Positions 54,622 through 62,765 of a DNA stretch of 64,000 bases are shown piece by piece (within the stretch, counting starts at the first letter, position 1; each line of letters begins with the position of its first letter). Source of the stretch: CAIOHW01 sp964432565 (GTDB taxonomy: Bacteria > Bdellovibrionota > UBA1018); assembly GCA_964432565.1 (NCBI GenBank), contig CAYSOA010000003.1, forward strand, positions 39,424 through 103,423, written 5' to 3'. Position numbers and translations under genes: made by a program. The notes under the pieces are model-generated. The model was not told where the DNA came from, made no database searches, and worked only from the letters and a program-made list of their open reading frames with translations.

Positions 54622-55116
54622 TCAGTGAGGGTCAGGACTTCTGGAGGGATCCTCGATCTCGCTGCTGGCCTCTCCACTGGCCTCNNNNNNNNNNNNNNNN
54701 NNNNNNNNNNNNNNNNNNNNNNNNNNNNNNNNNNNNNNNNNNNNNNNNNNNNNNNNNNNNNNNNNNNNNNNNNNNNNNNNNNNNCTGGCCTCTCCACTGG
54801 CCTCCCCACTGCGGGGCTTGAGGAGGCGAATCTTGCTCACTCCGTTGCGATCTTCGGCTTCCATCTTGAAGCGCCAAAGGATTTCACAGTTCTGAAGGTG
54901 AGTGGTCGTCTCTTCGAGATTCGATTTCAGGTGAACGATGCCGTTCTCAAAGATCGTCACATCGGCGTTGTCGATGTAGGTGCCCTCTTCTCCGGGGTAG
55001 AAGAAGATGACGCGCATCGCGTGGCCCTTCCTCAACACCCGAAGACCGGTGGAGGATGAGGCTGGAGTTGAATCGAGCGAGCCGGTTCCGGCTCCAAAAA
55101 ACTTCCATTTTGCCAT
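54622..55116 (-). CDS. unknown protein with SGEA tandem repeat and assembly gap
   Basis: Reading frame of 164 codons, 34 of which are N. N-terminal part: MAKWKFFGAGTGSLDSTPAS, then VLRKGHAMRVIFFYPGEEGTYIDNADVTIFE, a compact beta-rich domain; then LKPRSGEASGEA entering the gap and EASGEASSEIEDPSRSP after it. The repeat unit is four residues, SGEA. No family recognised. Divergent from nadA; its start overlaps nothing when nadA starts at 55220. Confidence 0.6.
   Translation of the reverse strand: MAKWKFFGAGTGSLDSTPASSSTGLRVLRKGHAMRVIFFYPGEEGTYIDNADVTIFENGIVHLKSNLEETTTHLQNCEILWRFKMEAEDRNGVSKIRLLKPRSGEASGEAXXXXXXXXXXXXXXXXXXXXXXXXXXXXXXXXXXEASGEASSEIEDPSRSPDPH
54665..54808. repeat. 12-bp tandem repeat CTGGCCTCTCCA around the gap
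   Basis: CTGGCCTCTCCA at 54665-54676 and a partial copy to 54684; after the gap another copy at 54785-54796 and a variant at 54797-54808. The 20 bases on each side of the gap (CTGGCCTCTCCACTGGCCTC) are identical, which suggests that two contig ends meet in the repeat. Confidence 0.85.
54685..54784. other. assembly gap of 100 N
   Basis: Exactly 100 N, a usual placeholder for a gap of unknown length. The true length is probably a tandem-repeat expansion or even an overlap. The placeholder of 100 happens to be 4 modulo 12, so the frame and repeat register look kept, but this is not evidence. Confidence 0.98.
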
Positions 55117-55219
55117 GCATTTTTTCCTTGGCCCGCACCCTAGTCCAGGACGACGGGACGAATCAATCCCAGAAAATGAAGCATTGCATCATTCATCGGC
55201 GGCGGGTTATCCAACGGGG

Positions 55220-56176
55220 GTGAAATCCACCAATCGAGACGACCTTTTCAGCCAGATCGAGCAGCTCAAGCGCGAGAAAAACGCCGTCATTCTCGCTCAC
55301 TACTACCAGGAGCCCGACATTCAGGACGTCGCGGACTTCGTGGGCGACAGCCTGGAGCTCGCTCGCGCAGCCCAGCGCTCGACGGCCGACCTGATCGTCT
55401 TTGCCGGGGTCCACTTCATGGCCGAAGGCGCGAAAATCCTGAATCCCACCCGCAAAGTCGTCCTTCCCGACCTGCGGGCAGGCTGCTCACTTGCCAACAG
55501 CTGCCCGCCGGATGCGTTCGCCGCACTCCGGGCCAGGCACCCCGATCATTTTGTCGTCAGCTACATCAACTGTTCGGCGGCCATCAAGGCCCAGAGCGAT
55601 GTCATCTGCACCAGCAGCAATGCCGTAACGATCATCGAATCGATTCCGACCGATCGCCCCATCCTTTTTGCCCCCGATCGCAATCTCGGCGCCTGGCTCG
55701 AAAAAAAGACCGGCCGCAAGATGCTGCTCTGGCAGGGCGCCTGTATCGTGCACGAAACTTTTTCTGAGCGGAAGATTGCGGCCCTTCAGGTCGAGCACCC
55801 CGATGCCGAGCTCATTGCGCACCCCGAGTGCGAAGCGTCGCTGCTTGCGAAGGCCCAGTTTGTCGGCAGCACCTCGGCACTTCTGAAGTACGTCATTGAG
55901 TCGCCAAAGAAGACCTTCATCGTCGCAACCGAAGAGGGCATCCTCCATCAGATGCGCAAGCAGGCACCGGGCAAGGAACTCATTCCTGCCCCGCCGAACC
56001 AGAACTGCGCCTGCAACGAGTGCCCCTACATGAAGCTCAATACGCTCGAAAAGCTTCATGCTGCGCTTCGCGATGAGACGCCCGAAATCACGATGACCGA
56101 AGATCTCCGCCTGAAGGCGGAGGCGCCGCTTCAGCGCATGCTCGACTGGTCTACCCAGATCGGAAAGAATGCATGA
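55220..56176 (+). CDS. nadA: quinolinate synthase A
   Basis: Condenses iminoaspartate and dihydroxyacetone phosphate to quinolinate using a [4Fe-4S] cluster; 318 residues. REKNAVILAHYYQEPDIQDVADFVGDSLELA at the N-terminus, cluster/active-site Cys in AGCSLANSC, GACIVHE and NCACNECPYM. The GTG at 55220 is chosen because the homologous region starts just behind it; upstream in-frame ATG at 55115 lies in the divergent gene. No nadB or nadC nearby. ATGA overlap with the flavin reductase gene. Confidence 0.94.
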   Translation: MKSTNRDDLFSQIEQLKREKNAVILAHYYQEPDIQDVADFVGDSLELARAAQRSTADLIVFAGVHFMAEGAKILNPTRKVVLPDLRAGCSLANSCPPDAFAALRARHPDHFVVSYINCSAAIKAQSDVICTSSNAVTIIESIPTDRPILFAPDRNLGAWLEKKTGRKMLLWQGACIVHETFSERKIAALQVEHPDAELIAHPECEASLLAKAQFVGSTSALLKYVIESPKKTFIVATEEGILHQMRKQAPGKELIPAPPNQNCACNECPYMKLNTLEKLHAALRDETPEITMTEDLRLKAEAPLQRMLDWSTQIGKNA

Positions 56177-56802
56177 ACGAGAGAAAAGTCCTGACGCTTG
56201 ATCCGGCTGAATTGGGACAAATCGGAATGTACAAGCTGCTGATCGGTGGAGTACTCCCCCGCCCGATCGCGTGGGTCAGCACCAGGGATGAGAACGGACG
56301 CTCCAATCTCGCTCCGTTCAGCTTCTATAATGCCGTTTCGAGCAATCCGCCCTGCCTGTCCGTCTCGATCGCGCGCAAGAACGACGGCACAAAAAAGGAT
56401 ACACTGCGAAACATCGAAGCCACCCGCCAGTTCGTGGTGAATTTCTCGCCAGCCAGGCTCGCCAGTCAGATCAATGAGTCGTCGGCCGAGTTTGATTACG
56501 GCGACAGTGAATTTGCGAAATTGGGAATAGCCACTGCTCCCTCAACGGTGGTCGCGCCTCCCCGCGTGGCTGAAAGCCCTCTCGTTTTTGAATGTGACCT
56601 GTATGAGCTGCTCGAAATCGGGGATGGGTCGCAGGGCTCATCGACTCTGGTCATCGGCAAGATCGTCGCAGTGCAGATCGACGAAGGAGCTCTTCGGGAC
56701 GGCAAACTTCTGCTCGATCAGCTGGAGCCGCTCTCTCGCCTTGGAGGGTTGAGCTACGGGCTCACACGCGAGGTTTTTGAACTGCCGAGACCTACTCTTT
56801 AA
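56173..56802 (+). CDS. flavin reductase family (FMN-binding split barrel) protein
   Basis: 209 residues with LLIGGVLPRPIAWVSTRDENGRSNLAPFSFYNAVSSNPP, the flavin reductase/DIM6-NTAB pattern, and VVNFSPARLASQI. Binds FMN; reduces flavin for a partner or acts on an unknown substrate. Overlaps nadA by 4 bp. Confidence 0.88.
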   Translation: MNERKVLTLDPAELGQIGMYKLLIGGVLPRPIAWVSTRDENGRSNLAPFSFYNAVSSNPPCLSVSIARKNDGTKKDTLRNIEATRQFVVNFSPARLASQINESSAEFDYGDSEFAKLGIATAPSTVVAPPRVAESPLVFECDLYELLEIGDGSQGSSTLVIGKIVAVQIDEGALRDGKLLLDQLEPLSRLGGLSYGLTREVFELPRPTL

Positions 56803-56870
56803 CGCAACTATTTCACTTCAAAGCTTCAGCACGAGGCGGGACCTTCCGAAACGAAGTTCAGGACCGTCAA

Positions 56871-57803
56871 ATGAACATCCGTTTCGCCGCCAGCACTCTA
56901 TTACTTCTCCTCCTGGAGAGTGGCCGCCTTGCCAGCGCGGCACCCTCCCCGCTCTGCGCCAATCTTTTGCGACGTTTCGTGACTTCGGCCCCCCTTGAGC
57001 TCGAAACCGGTGTAGCCCATGTGCACTCGTACCGACTGAATCCGGACGATCCGGAGATGGTGGTTAGCGTGCTCGTACCTTCTCCCAAGGGACTCGCGGG
57101 AGCGACCGTGGGTGATCTCGCAGCGCAGGCGCCTTCACTCCCATGGCCGGAGCGGTTCGTGATTTCGGACGGATATCCCGCCGGTGAATTTCTCTATGTC
57201 GACCTCTCTCCGGGCTCCCCCTTGCGGCTCGAACTCCAGCGCATCGTCGAGAAGCTCAGGCGTCAGAAGCTGGATCCTCAAAAAAACCGCGAAGCCTTCC
57301 TCAATCACCTTCGCATGAACGCAGCCGGATTTTTTCGGTCGACCGATTCCGGTTCGCTTTCAAAGGCCGCGCAGGGGGTGGTGACAAAGGCGCGTGGATT
57401 CACTATGCGAGCGTCGGCCTCCAGTGAGTTTTCAAACTTTTCTGGAAAAGGAATCGGCTCGGCAGTTTTTGATCTCGGTCAGAAAAAAGCGGTCACTCCA
57501 CTCGAATACCATTTTACGAGCGAGGCCTGCGGCATGTGCATCCACAAGGCGCTGCTGACCAGCCTGATCCTACAGGAGGCCGGCATTCCCCACCGCTTTC
57601 GCACGGGTTTCGCGGCCTACTCGGGGCCGAGCTACCAGAACACCGGACACAGCCTCATTGAACTTTCCGATGGGCGCCTTCTCGATCCGACCTGGAACTT
57701 TCTGAAACCGAAGACACGGCATCCCGACCACTCGGACTGGCTCGAAGGAGCCGGCTGGTGGTGGACAGAGAACGCCCACTTTCCTTTTCTCATTCTGGAA
57801 TAG
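56871..57803 (+). CDS. secreted transglutaminase-like (papain-fold) protein
   Basis: 310 residues with a signal peptide (ASTLLLLLLESGRLASA). The C-terminal half has a transglutaminase-like triad: Cys223 in EACGMCIHKALLTSLILQEAGIP, His260 in NTGHSLIELSDG and Asp272 in LLDPTWNF. The first half (40-160) is unrecognised. Such folds act as proteases, deamidases or transglutaminases; targets unknown. AT-poor intergenic of 68 bp separates it from the flavin reductase. Confidence 0.75.
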   Translation: MNIRFAASTLLLLLLESGRLASAAPSPLCANLLRRFVTSAPLELETGVAHVHSYRLNPDDPEMVVSVLVPSPKGLAGATVGDLAAQAPSLPWPERFVISDGYPAGEFLYVDLSPGSPLRLELQRIVEKLRRQKLDPQKNREAFLNHLRMNAAGFFRSTDSGSLSKAAQGVVTKARGFTMRASASSEFSNFSGKGIGSAVFDLGQKKAVTPLEYHFTSEACGMCIHKALLTSLILQEAGIPHRFRTGFAAYSGPSYQNTGHSLIELSDGRLLDPTWNFLKPKTRHPDHSDWLEGAGWWWTENAHFPFLILE

Positions 57804-57885
57804 TCCGCCTCTGTGGGTCACACTCTCGATTTGCCGATTGACTCACTGCAACAATAACAAAAACCCCACTCACGCTCTCGTCGTC

Positions 57886-57902
57886 CGGAATCGGAGATTC
57901 CG
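57886..57902. repeat. interrupted palindrome CGGAATC-GGA-GATTCCG
   Basis: Perfect 7-bp arms with a 3-base centre, just upstream of the -35 of the predicted promoter at 57904-57930. Suits an operator for a dimeric regulator, or a short hairpin. Confidence 0.5.
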
Positions 57903-57903
57903 C

Positions 57904-57930
57904 TTGCGGTTCGCCACTCCTCGCCATAAT
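57904..57930 (+). promoter_or_regulatory. possible promoter of the 57959 gene
   Basis: TTGCGG (57904-57909), 15-bp spacer, CATAAT (57925-57930). Leader of about 22 bases with GAGAGAGGGAATTT in front of the ATG. Confidence 0.35.
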
Positions 57931-57958
57931 TCCGCTGCCACAAAGAGAGAGGGAATTT

Positions 57959-58633
57959 ATGAGAAAGAGTTTGTTTGCACTGGTTCTGAGCCTGACGGCA
58001 GCCACGACTGCTTTTGCGCAGTTCGATGATGAAGCCTATTTTGAGATCGCGTCGGACACGACCACCGAGCTGGCCGTGAGCCCGCTCGAAGTTCAGCCAG
58101 TCATCAACTCGGAGATCGGATCCGCGATTGACGAAGCCCACGTCATTCTCGACAAGATCATCCTGCTCGGCAAGAAGGCCTGGTCGATCGTTGAAGCAGG
58201 AAGGCCCGTCGCCAATTTCACGACGGCTCGCGCCGACCTTCTTCCTTATGGCATCACCACCTGGCAGCAGCTCGCAGGCTGGCAGATTCCGGTTTCGCGC
58301 CGCTATGAGCGCAAGATCCACAACAAGTACGGTGCGAACGTGGTGCACTTCCGTTACCGCATCATCTACAACTGGGGCGGAAACATGAACGGCAAGGGTG
58401 CCTACCTGATGGGCATCACCGTCTATCCCGAGATCGTCGACGTGGCCTGGGGCTGGAAGTTCGACGCAAAAGCCTCGATCCCGACTGTCGCCAACGCAGG
58501 ATCGACGGTCAACCCGATGGCCGCTGCAGAAGTGCTGATCTCCAGCCAGATTCGCACCCCGCTGACCCATCTCGACAACACCGAGAGCTACTACGTGCGC
58601 GGCGACGGCTACTTCGTCGACCTGCAGAAGTAA
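57959..58633 (+). CDS. secreted protein of unknown function
   Basis: 224 residues with a clean signal peptide (SLFALVLSLTAATTAFAQ). The mature part is beta-rich: FRYRIIYNWGGNMNGKGAYLMGITVYPEIVDVAWGWKF suggests strand pairs, with a helix around SAIDEAHVILDKIILLGKKAW. No Cys in the mature region. Not recognised. Followed by a strong hairpin terminator, so monocistronic. Confidence 0.75.
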   Translation: MRKSLFALVLSLTAATTAFAQFDDEAYFEIASDTTTELAVSPLEVQPVINSEIGSAIDEAHVILDKIILLGKKAWSIVEAGRPVANFTTARADLLPYGITTWQQLAGWQIPVSRRYERKIHNKYGANVVHFRYRIIYNWGGNMNGKGAYLMGITVYPEIVDVAWGWKFDAKASIPTVANAGSTVNPMAAAEVLISSQIRTPLTHLDNTESYYVRGDGYFVDLQK

Positions 58634-58673
58634 GACTCTGGCCGGCAGCCCTCGCGTTGCTGACAACAATTCG

Positions 58674-58712
58674 ACGCCCTCGGGACGGTTCGTCCCGGGG
58701 GCGTTCGCTTTT
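58674..58712 (+). terminator. intrinsic terminator of the 57959 gene
   Basis: 13-bp stem (with one T-G pair) and 5-base loop, ACGCCCTCGGGAC / GTCCCGGGGGCGT, followed by TCGCTTTT. Lies 40 bp after the stop. Confidence 0.78.
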
Positions 58713-58765
58713 GAGCGGCAAGGCGGCGTCTTTCGTTTTCAATCAGAGACTGGTAACCAGTGGCC

Positions 58766-59905
58766 ATGTCGAAGAAAATCTCGAATATTCCTTCAGGCTT
58801 TGGCTGGTCCCAGGGTTCGGTGTCGGCCCAACCCCATGTGCATGTTCCAGCTGGACTCTACGAAGAAGAACACGGCCGCCACGGCTTCTTCGGTCGCACC
58901 AGCCACCTCTACCACCGCCATCCGCCGACCGGCTGGCTTCGCATCGAGGGCGATCTTAGGCACCACGCCTATTACGCTTCGAAACTCGAAGGACTGGGTC
59001 AAGGCAAACCCCAAAACCTGCTCGAGAACGCGGACTGCAAGATTGGTATCGCGAAACTGGCAGCGCCCATGGACATCTTCGCCCGCAACGCCGATGGGGA
59101 CGAGATTCGGTTCATCCACGAAGGGGACGGCCTGCTTCAGACCGATTACGGTGATCTCTCCTACCGTACGGGCGACTACCTGGTTCTTCCTCGCGGCACC
59201 ACCTACCGGTTCGTTCCGGGCTCCGCGAACACCCATCTCGTGATCGAGTCGACTTCTGAAGTGGATCTTCCCGATCGCGGAATGCTGGGGCGCCATGCCC
59301 AGTTCGATCCGATGGTCATGCGCATTCCCTGCCTGCCGACTGAAGCCCGCACCGACGGCAGGAATGCCGCGGGCGAGTACGAGCTGCACGTGAAGCGCGA
59401 GGGAGCCTGGACGAAGGTTTTCTACCCCTTCAGCCCGATCGATATCGCCGGATGGAAAGGCGATCTTTCACCCTGGGCGATCAACGTCGACCAGATCAAG
59501 CCGGTGATCTCTCCGGGCTACCATCTGCCGCCCAGCGTTCATACAACCTTCGTGATGAAGAACTTCGTGGTCTGCTCGTTTCTTCCACGACCACTCGAGA
59601 GCGAGCCGGGAGCGATGAAAGTACCCTTTTACCACCGCAACATCGACTTCGACGAAGTGCTCTTCTATCATGCTGGCAATTTCTTCTCTCGCGAAGGAAT
59701 CTCTGCCGGCTCGATGACCTGGCACCCGCTGGGTATTCACCACGGTCCGCACCCCAACGCCGCCAAGAACGCCGAAGACAAGACCCACACTCAGGAGATC
59801 GCCGTGATGATCGATACCCGCTACCCGCTTCGATCGACAGTCGCTGCCGAGTCTGTCGAGTACCCAGGTTACACGATGAGCTGGCGCGCCGATCAGGACC
59901 GATAA
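58766..59905 (+). CDS. hmgA: homogentisate 1,2-dioxygenase family protein
   Basis: 379 residues, two cupin domains, shorter than the 430-residue human/Pseudomonas enzyme but like a common bacterial group. EGDGLLQTDYGDLSYRTGDYLVLPRGT in the first cupin; KVPFYHRNIDFDEVLFYHAG and HPLGIHHGPHP in the second, with candidate Fe ligands in YHRN, the nearby Glu, and HHGPH. Opens the aromatic ring in tyrosine/phenylalanine breakdown. No other tyrosine-degradation gene is visible. ATG at 58766 preferred over the GTG at 58760. No close co-directional partner downstream. Confidence 0.88.
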   Translation: MSKKISNIPSGFGWSQGSVSAQPHVHVPAGLYEEEHGRHGFFGRTSHLYHRHPPTGWLRIEGDLRHHAYYASKLEGLGQGKPQNLLENADCKIGIAKLAAPMDIFARNADGDEIRFIHEGDGLLQTDYGDLSYRTGDYLVLPRGTTYRFVPGSANTHLVIESTSEVDLPDRGMLGRHAQFDPMVMRIPCLPTEARTDGRNAAGEYELHVKREGAWTKVFYPFSPIDIAGWKGDLSPWAINVDQIKPVISPGYHLPPSVHTTFVMKNFVVCSFLPRPLESEPGAMKVPFYHRNIDFDEVLFYHAGNFFSREGISAGSMTWHPLGIHHGPHPNAAKNAEDKTHTQEIAVMIDTRYPLRSTVAAESVEYPGYTMSWRADQDR

Positions 59906-59924
59906 AAAGGAAAAGTATCCGGTA

Positions 59925-59950
59925 CCTTTTGGCGGCTCCTTTTGGCGGCT
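59925..59950. repeat. tandem duplication of CCTTTTGGCGGCT
   Basis: Two exact adjacent 13-bp copies in the 52-bp space between convergent genes. The upstream AAAAGG can pair with the first CCTTTT as a weak hairpin. Likely a slippage product, with no clear function. Confidence 0.7.
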
Positions 59951-59957
59951 CAGCGCA

Positions 59958-60164
59958 TCAATCCCGCCGGGAGTTTCGCGAGGCGATCCACTGGCCGACC
60001 ACCAGACCCAGTCCGGCGGCGACACCAGCGACCAGCCAGGGGTTCTCCGAGGCAAACTTTCCGACTGGAGTGTGCTCCAGCCACTGAAGGACCTCGCCAC
60101 CCGCCTGCTTAAGCCGCCTCTTTTCGAACTCCAGTTCCTTTTCCGTCTTCTCGAGTGCGTTCAT
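59958..60164 (-). CDS. small DUF883-like (ElaB/YqjD) membrane protein
   Basis: 68 residues: charged coiled-coil N-terminus (EKTEKELEFEKRRLKQ) and C-terminal transmembrane ENPWLVAGVAAGLGLVVGQW with RNSRR tail, the pattern of YqjD/ElaB, which tether ribosomes to the inner membrane in stationary phase. GAGGATGCCGC precedes the ATG at 60164, inside the end of the YqjE-like gene (56 bp overlap). Confidence 0.78.
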   Translation of the reverse strand: MNALEKTEKELEFEKRRLKQAGGEVLQWLEHTPVGKFASENPWLVAGVAAGLGLVVGQWIASRNSRRD

Positions 60165-60501
60165 GCGGCATCCTCACAATCGAAGTCAAAGGGGCAGAGC
60201 GCGTCAACCGCGAGCCCACCAGCACGCTCAAACCGGCAAAAACGAGAGCGAAGGCTGCGATTCCCAGGCCAATCCCACCAATCGACCAACCCCGCTGGTA
60301 AAGGGCCACCGTGGCCCAGAAAAACAGCAGATGCAGCGCAAAAGCCATCACCACTCCGGCCGTCGCCAGCAAGCCCGCCCGGGCACCCTGCCGGACAGCC
60401 ACGCGTCGCGTGCGCAGTCGAGCCCGACGCTGCTCGAGAACGAGGATGTGTCGAAAGGCGTCGATACCTTCTTCAATGGCACGTAAAGGAATCTTTTCCA
60501 C
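60109..60501 (-). CDS. YqjE-like (phage holin superfamily III) membrane protein
   Basis: 130 residues from a GTG at 60501. Helical N-terminus (VEKIPLRAIEEGIDAFRHILVLEQRR), then two transmembrane segments (about 48-68 and 78-98: AGVVMAFALHLLFFWATVAL and GGIGLGIAAFALVFAGLSVL) and a short charged tail. Similar to E. coli YqjE. The start is uncertain: the frame runs to 60750 but that would overlap the divergent hydrolase gene at 60594. Partner of the YqjD-like gene downstream. Confidence 0.72.
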   Translation of the reverse strand: MEKIPLRAIEEGIDAFRHILVLEQRRARLRTRRVAVRQGARAGLLATAGVVMAFALHLLFFWATVALYQRGWSIGGIGLGIAAFALVFAGLSVLVGSRLTRSAPLTSIVRMPHERTREDGKGTGVRKEAA

Positions 60502-60593
60502 GAATCCCAACGGGTGCAACCCGTGTTCCGACCTCGCGCGCCGGCCCCGTTCGCCGCTAGCCCGATGCGTGTCGATTCGGCTACGATTCGAGC

Positions 60594-61268
60594 ATGGCCA
60601 ACCCCTCGCGACTCGACCCCTGGCGTCAGCCCCCGCGCTCTCCCATTCTGCAGTACGAGATCGGCGCCATGCAGAATCTGGTGTACCTGGTCGTCGACTG
60701 GAGTTCGCAGAAAGCTCTCTGGGTCGATCCACAGCGAGACCTCTCGTCACCCGAAGCCGACCTCACTGGCCTGGGGCTCTCCCTAGAGGGAATCCTGCTG
60801 ACCCATACCCATCACGACCATACGGCAGGAGTGATGCCCCTGCTTCGAAGGCATCCCGAACTGCCGATCTACCTGCACGAGCTCGATGCCCATCGTCTGT
60901 CCCAGCGTGAGCTCGAACCGCACCTGCACTTTCTGGAGGACGGCCACCACTTGCAGCTCGGAAGGCAGTTTATTCGTGCGATCCACACCCCCGGTCATTC
61001 GGCCGGGGCACTCTCCTATGAGATCGATGGAAACCTGCTGACCGGTGACACCCTTTTCATTCGGGACTGCGGACGCACCGATCTTCCAACGGGAAGCACG
61101 GCCCAGATGTTCCAGACGCTCCAACGCTACCGAGCGATGGACCCGGAGCTCAGAATTTTTCCGGGGCACCACTACCAGGACGAATACTGGAGCACTCTCG
61201 CCGATGAGCTGCGAACCAGCCCCCCTCTGCGCTGCGCTTCGGCAGCGGAATTGGACGCATTGCCCTAG
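60594..61268 (+). CDS. MBL-fold metallo-hydrolase
   Basis: 224 residues. THTHHDHTAG is the metal motif, HTPGHSAGALSYEIDGNLLTGDTLFIRDCGRTD is typical of the glyoxalase II/persulfide dioxygenase (ETHE1/Blh) subgroup, and IFPGHHYQD ends the site. GDTLFIRDCGRTD is the region most like ETHE1 sulfur dioxygenases; without a structure the substrate is open (thioester or persulfide). A second such protein lies at 8-688. Confidence 0.88.
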   Translation: MANPSRLDPWRQPPRSPILQYEIGAMQNLVYLVVDWSSQKALWVDPQRDLSSPEADLTGLGLSLEGILLTHTHHDHTAGVMPLLRRHPELPIYLHELDAHRLSQRELEPHLHFLEDGHHLQLGRQFIRAIHTPGHSAGALSYEIDGNLLTGDTLFIRDCGRTDLPTGSTAQMFQTLQRYRAMDPELRIFPGHHYQDEYWSTLADELRTSPPLRCASAAELDALP

Positions 61269-61370
61269 GTCTTACCCGGCAAACTCTGCCTCTCGAATCC
61301 TGATCCCGAGCCGCCGACAAGACTGTGGGAGCCGACTGAAGATTCGGCTGACCAGGCAAGGAGGCCAATC

Positions 61371-62099
61371 GTGATTTTAAAAGCAACCCACCCCATTCTG
61401 GCATTGGGCGCAGCCTTGGTCAGCGCCCTCACCCTCTCTGGATGTCGGTTCGGAAACATGGTGGTCAAGGCAGATGACCCAGCCGCTCTGAGTGGCTTCT
61501 ACTCGACCCAGGCGCGCTCGATGTCGATCTGCGCGTACATCGATGGGGATGACTGGAGATGCGCTGAAGCCTCGACGAGCATGATCCCGAGTTCGATCGA
61601 ATCCATCATGACCAATCCCGTTTATGTTTCGGCCAACAGCAGCCGCGCCAAAGCCTATCTGGTTGCGAACACTCTCGACACCAGCAGCTACTTCGAGATG
61701 GATCTTGGCGCCGACGGAGCACTGAGCGCCGAGCTGGCCGTCGGACAAAGCTCCCCTTTCTGGCTGGATGAGGGTTGTCTGAATCAGATGCAGCTGGGCA
61801 AAGAAGGCCGACTGATCGGTGCTGCCGCCCAGCAAAGCGGCGATTTCGAGCTCTCAGGCTCACTCGAATTTTCGATCGCCGTCATCACCGCTCTTTCGGG
61901 AAGCTGCACCACGACCCTGGAAGCCTTGAGAGCCTGTCACCTGGACGCTGACAAATGCCCCGGCGCGACGGCTCAGGAGCGAACCGAAGAGCAGCAGTCG
62001 GTACAGGACTTCTTCGCCCCCTACATCGATCACGGGGTGCTAACGGTGGATGAAATTCCCCAGGCAGCCGCCTTCGGCTGGGAAGCCAGCTACCACTGA
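61371..62099 (+). CDS. lipoprotein of unknown function
   Basis: 242 residues, GTG start at 61371 with AAGGAGG ahead. Lipobox LTLSGC near residue 25 (signal: ALGAALVSALTLSGC). The mature part is acidic, with paired Cys (e.g. ICAYIDGDDWRCAE). Unrecognised. The downstream rdgB starts 27 bp on. Confidence 0.75.
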   Translation: MILKATHPILALGAALVSALTLSGCRFGNMVVKADDPAALSGFYSTQARSMSICAYIDGDDWRCAEASTSMIPSSIESIMTNPVYVSANSSRAKAYLVANTLDTSSYFEMDLGADGALSAELAVGQSSPFWLDEGCLNQMQLGKEGRLIGAAAQQSGDFELSGSLEFSIAVITALSGSCTTTLEALRACHLDADKCPGATAQERTEEQQSVQDFFAPYIDHGVLTVDEIPQAAAFGWEASYH

Positions 62100-62126
62100 C
62101 GGCCGAGCCGTGGTAAATCTAGGGTC

Positions 62127-62765
62127 ATGCGCGTCGTCAACAAGATCGTTCTGGCTTCACTGAATCCTCACAAGTTCGAAGAGTTCGAGGCATTGCTGAC
62201 TCAATATCCCGACCTCGAGCTGATGTCGGTGAGCGGCCTGATTCGAAATGCGGCGAAAATCGATTTGGTCGAAACCCATGATACCTATCTGGCCAACGCC
62301 ATGGCCAAGGCGCGACTGGCCAATCAAGGGGCCCACTATCCGACTCTGGCCGATGATTCAGGACTTGAAGTACTCGGACTCGAAGGCCGTCCGGGGGTCC
62401 GAACGCGTCGGTATGCCACGGCCAAGGCAGGGCAGTCGCAAGACGCGGCAAACATCGACAAGCTATTGAAGGAACTTCAGAGCCGTCCCGAGACCGACCG
62501 TCAGGCGCGATTTGTAGCCACCCTGGCCCTTTGCCTCGAGGGGATTTCGCTGCACGCCACGGGCGTTCTCGAAGGTACCATTGCCGAGGCCCCGCGCGGA
62601 GAACACGGGTTTGGCTACGATCCGATCTTCATCCCGAAGGGTTCCAATCGCACCCTTGCTGAGATGAACGAATCCGAAAAGAATGCCATCAGCCACCGCT
62701 CCAAGGCTTTGCAAGAACTGATGTCCCTGGCTCGTGCTCGGGGTATTCAGTTCGCCAAACCTTAA
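62127..62765 (+). CDS. rdgB: RdgB/HAM1 non-canonical purine NTP pyrophosphatase
   Basis: 212 residues. Hydrolyses dITP/XTP to keep them out of DNA. LASLNPHKFEEF at the N-terminus, LADDSGLEVLGLEGRPGVRTRRYA, GEHGFGYDPIFIPKG and EKNAISHRSKAL are all diagnostic. Convergent with the DUF218 gene, overlapping by 4 bp. Confidence 0.96.
   Translation: MRVVNKIVLASLNPHKFEEFEALLTQYPDLELMSVSGLIRNAAKIDLVETHDTYLANAMAKARLANQGAHYPTLADDSGLEVLGLEGRPGVRTRRYATAKAGQSQDAANIDKLLKELQSRPETDRQARFVATLALCLEGISLHATGVLEGTIAEAPRGEHGFGYDPIFIPKGSNRTLAEMNESEKNAISHRSKALQELMSLARARGIQFAKP

Noticed and set aside
53864..55220. TPP riboswitch upstream of thiB
   Set aside because: The sequence before the thiB start does not contain the conserved THI-box elements; nothing convincing by eye.
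59925..59950. Tandem 13-bp repeat as an attachment site
   Set aside because: Only two short adjacent copies with no integrase or tRNA nearby; slippage is the simpler reading.
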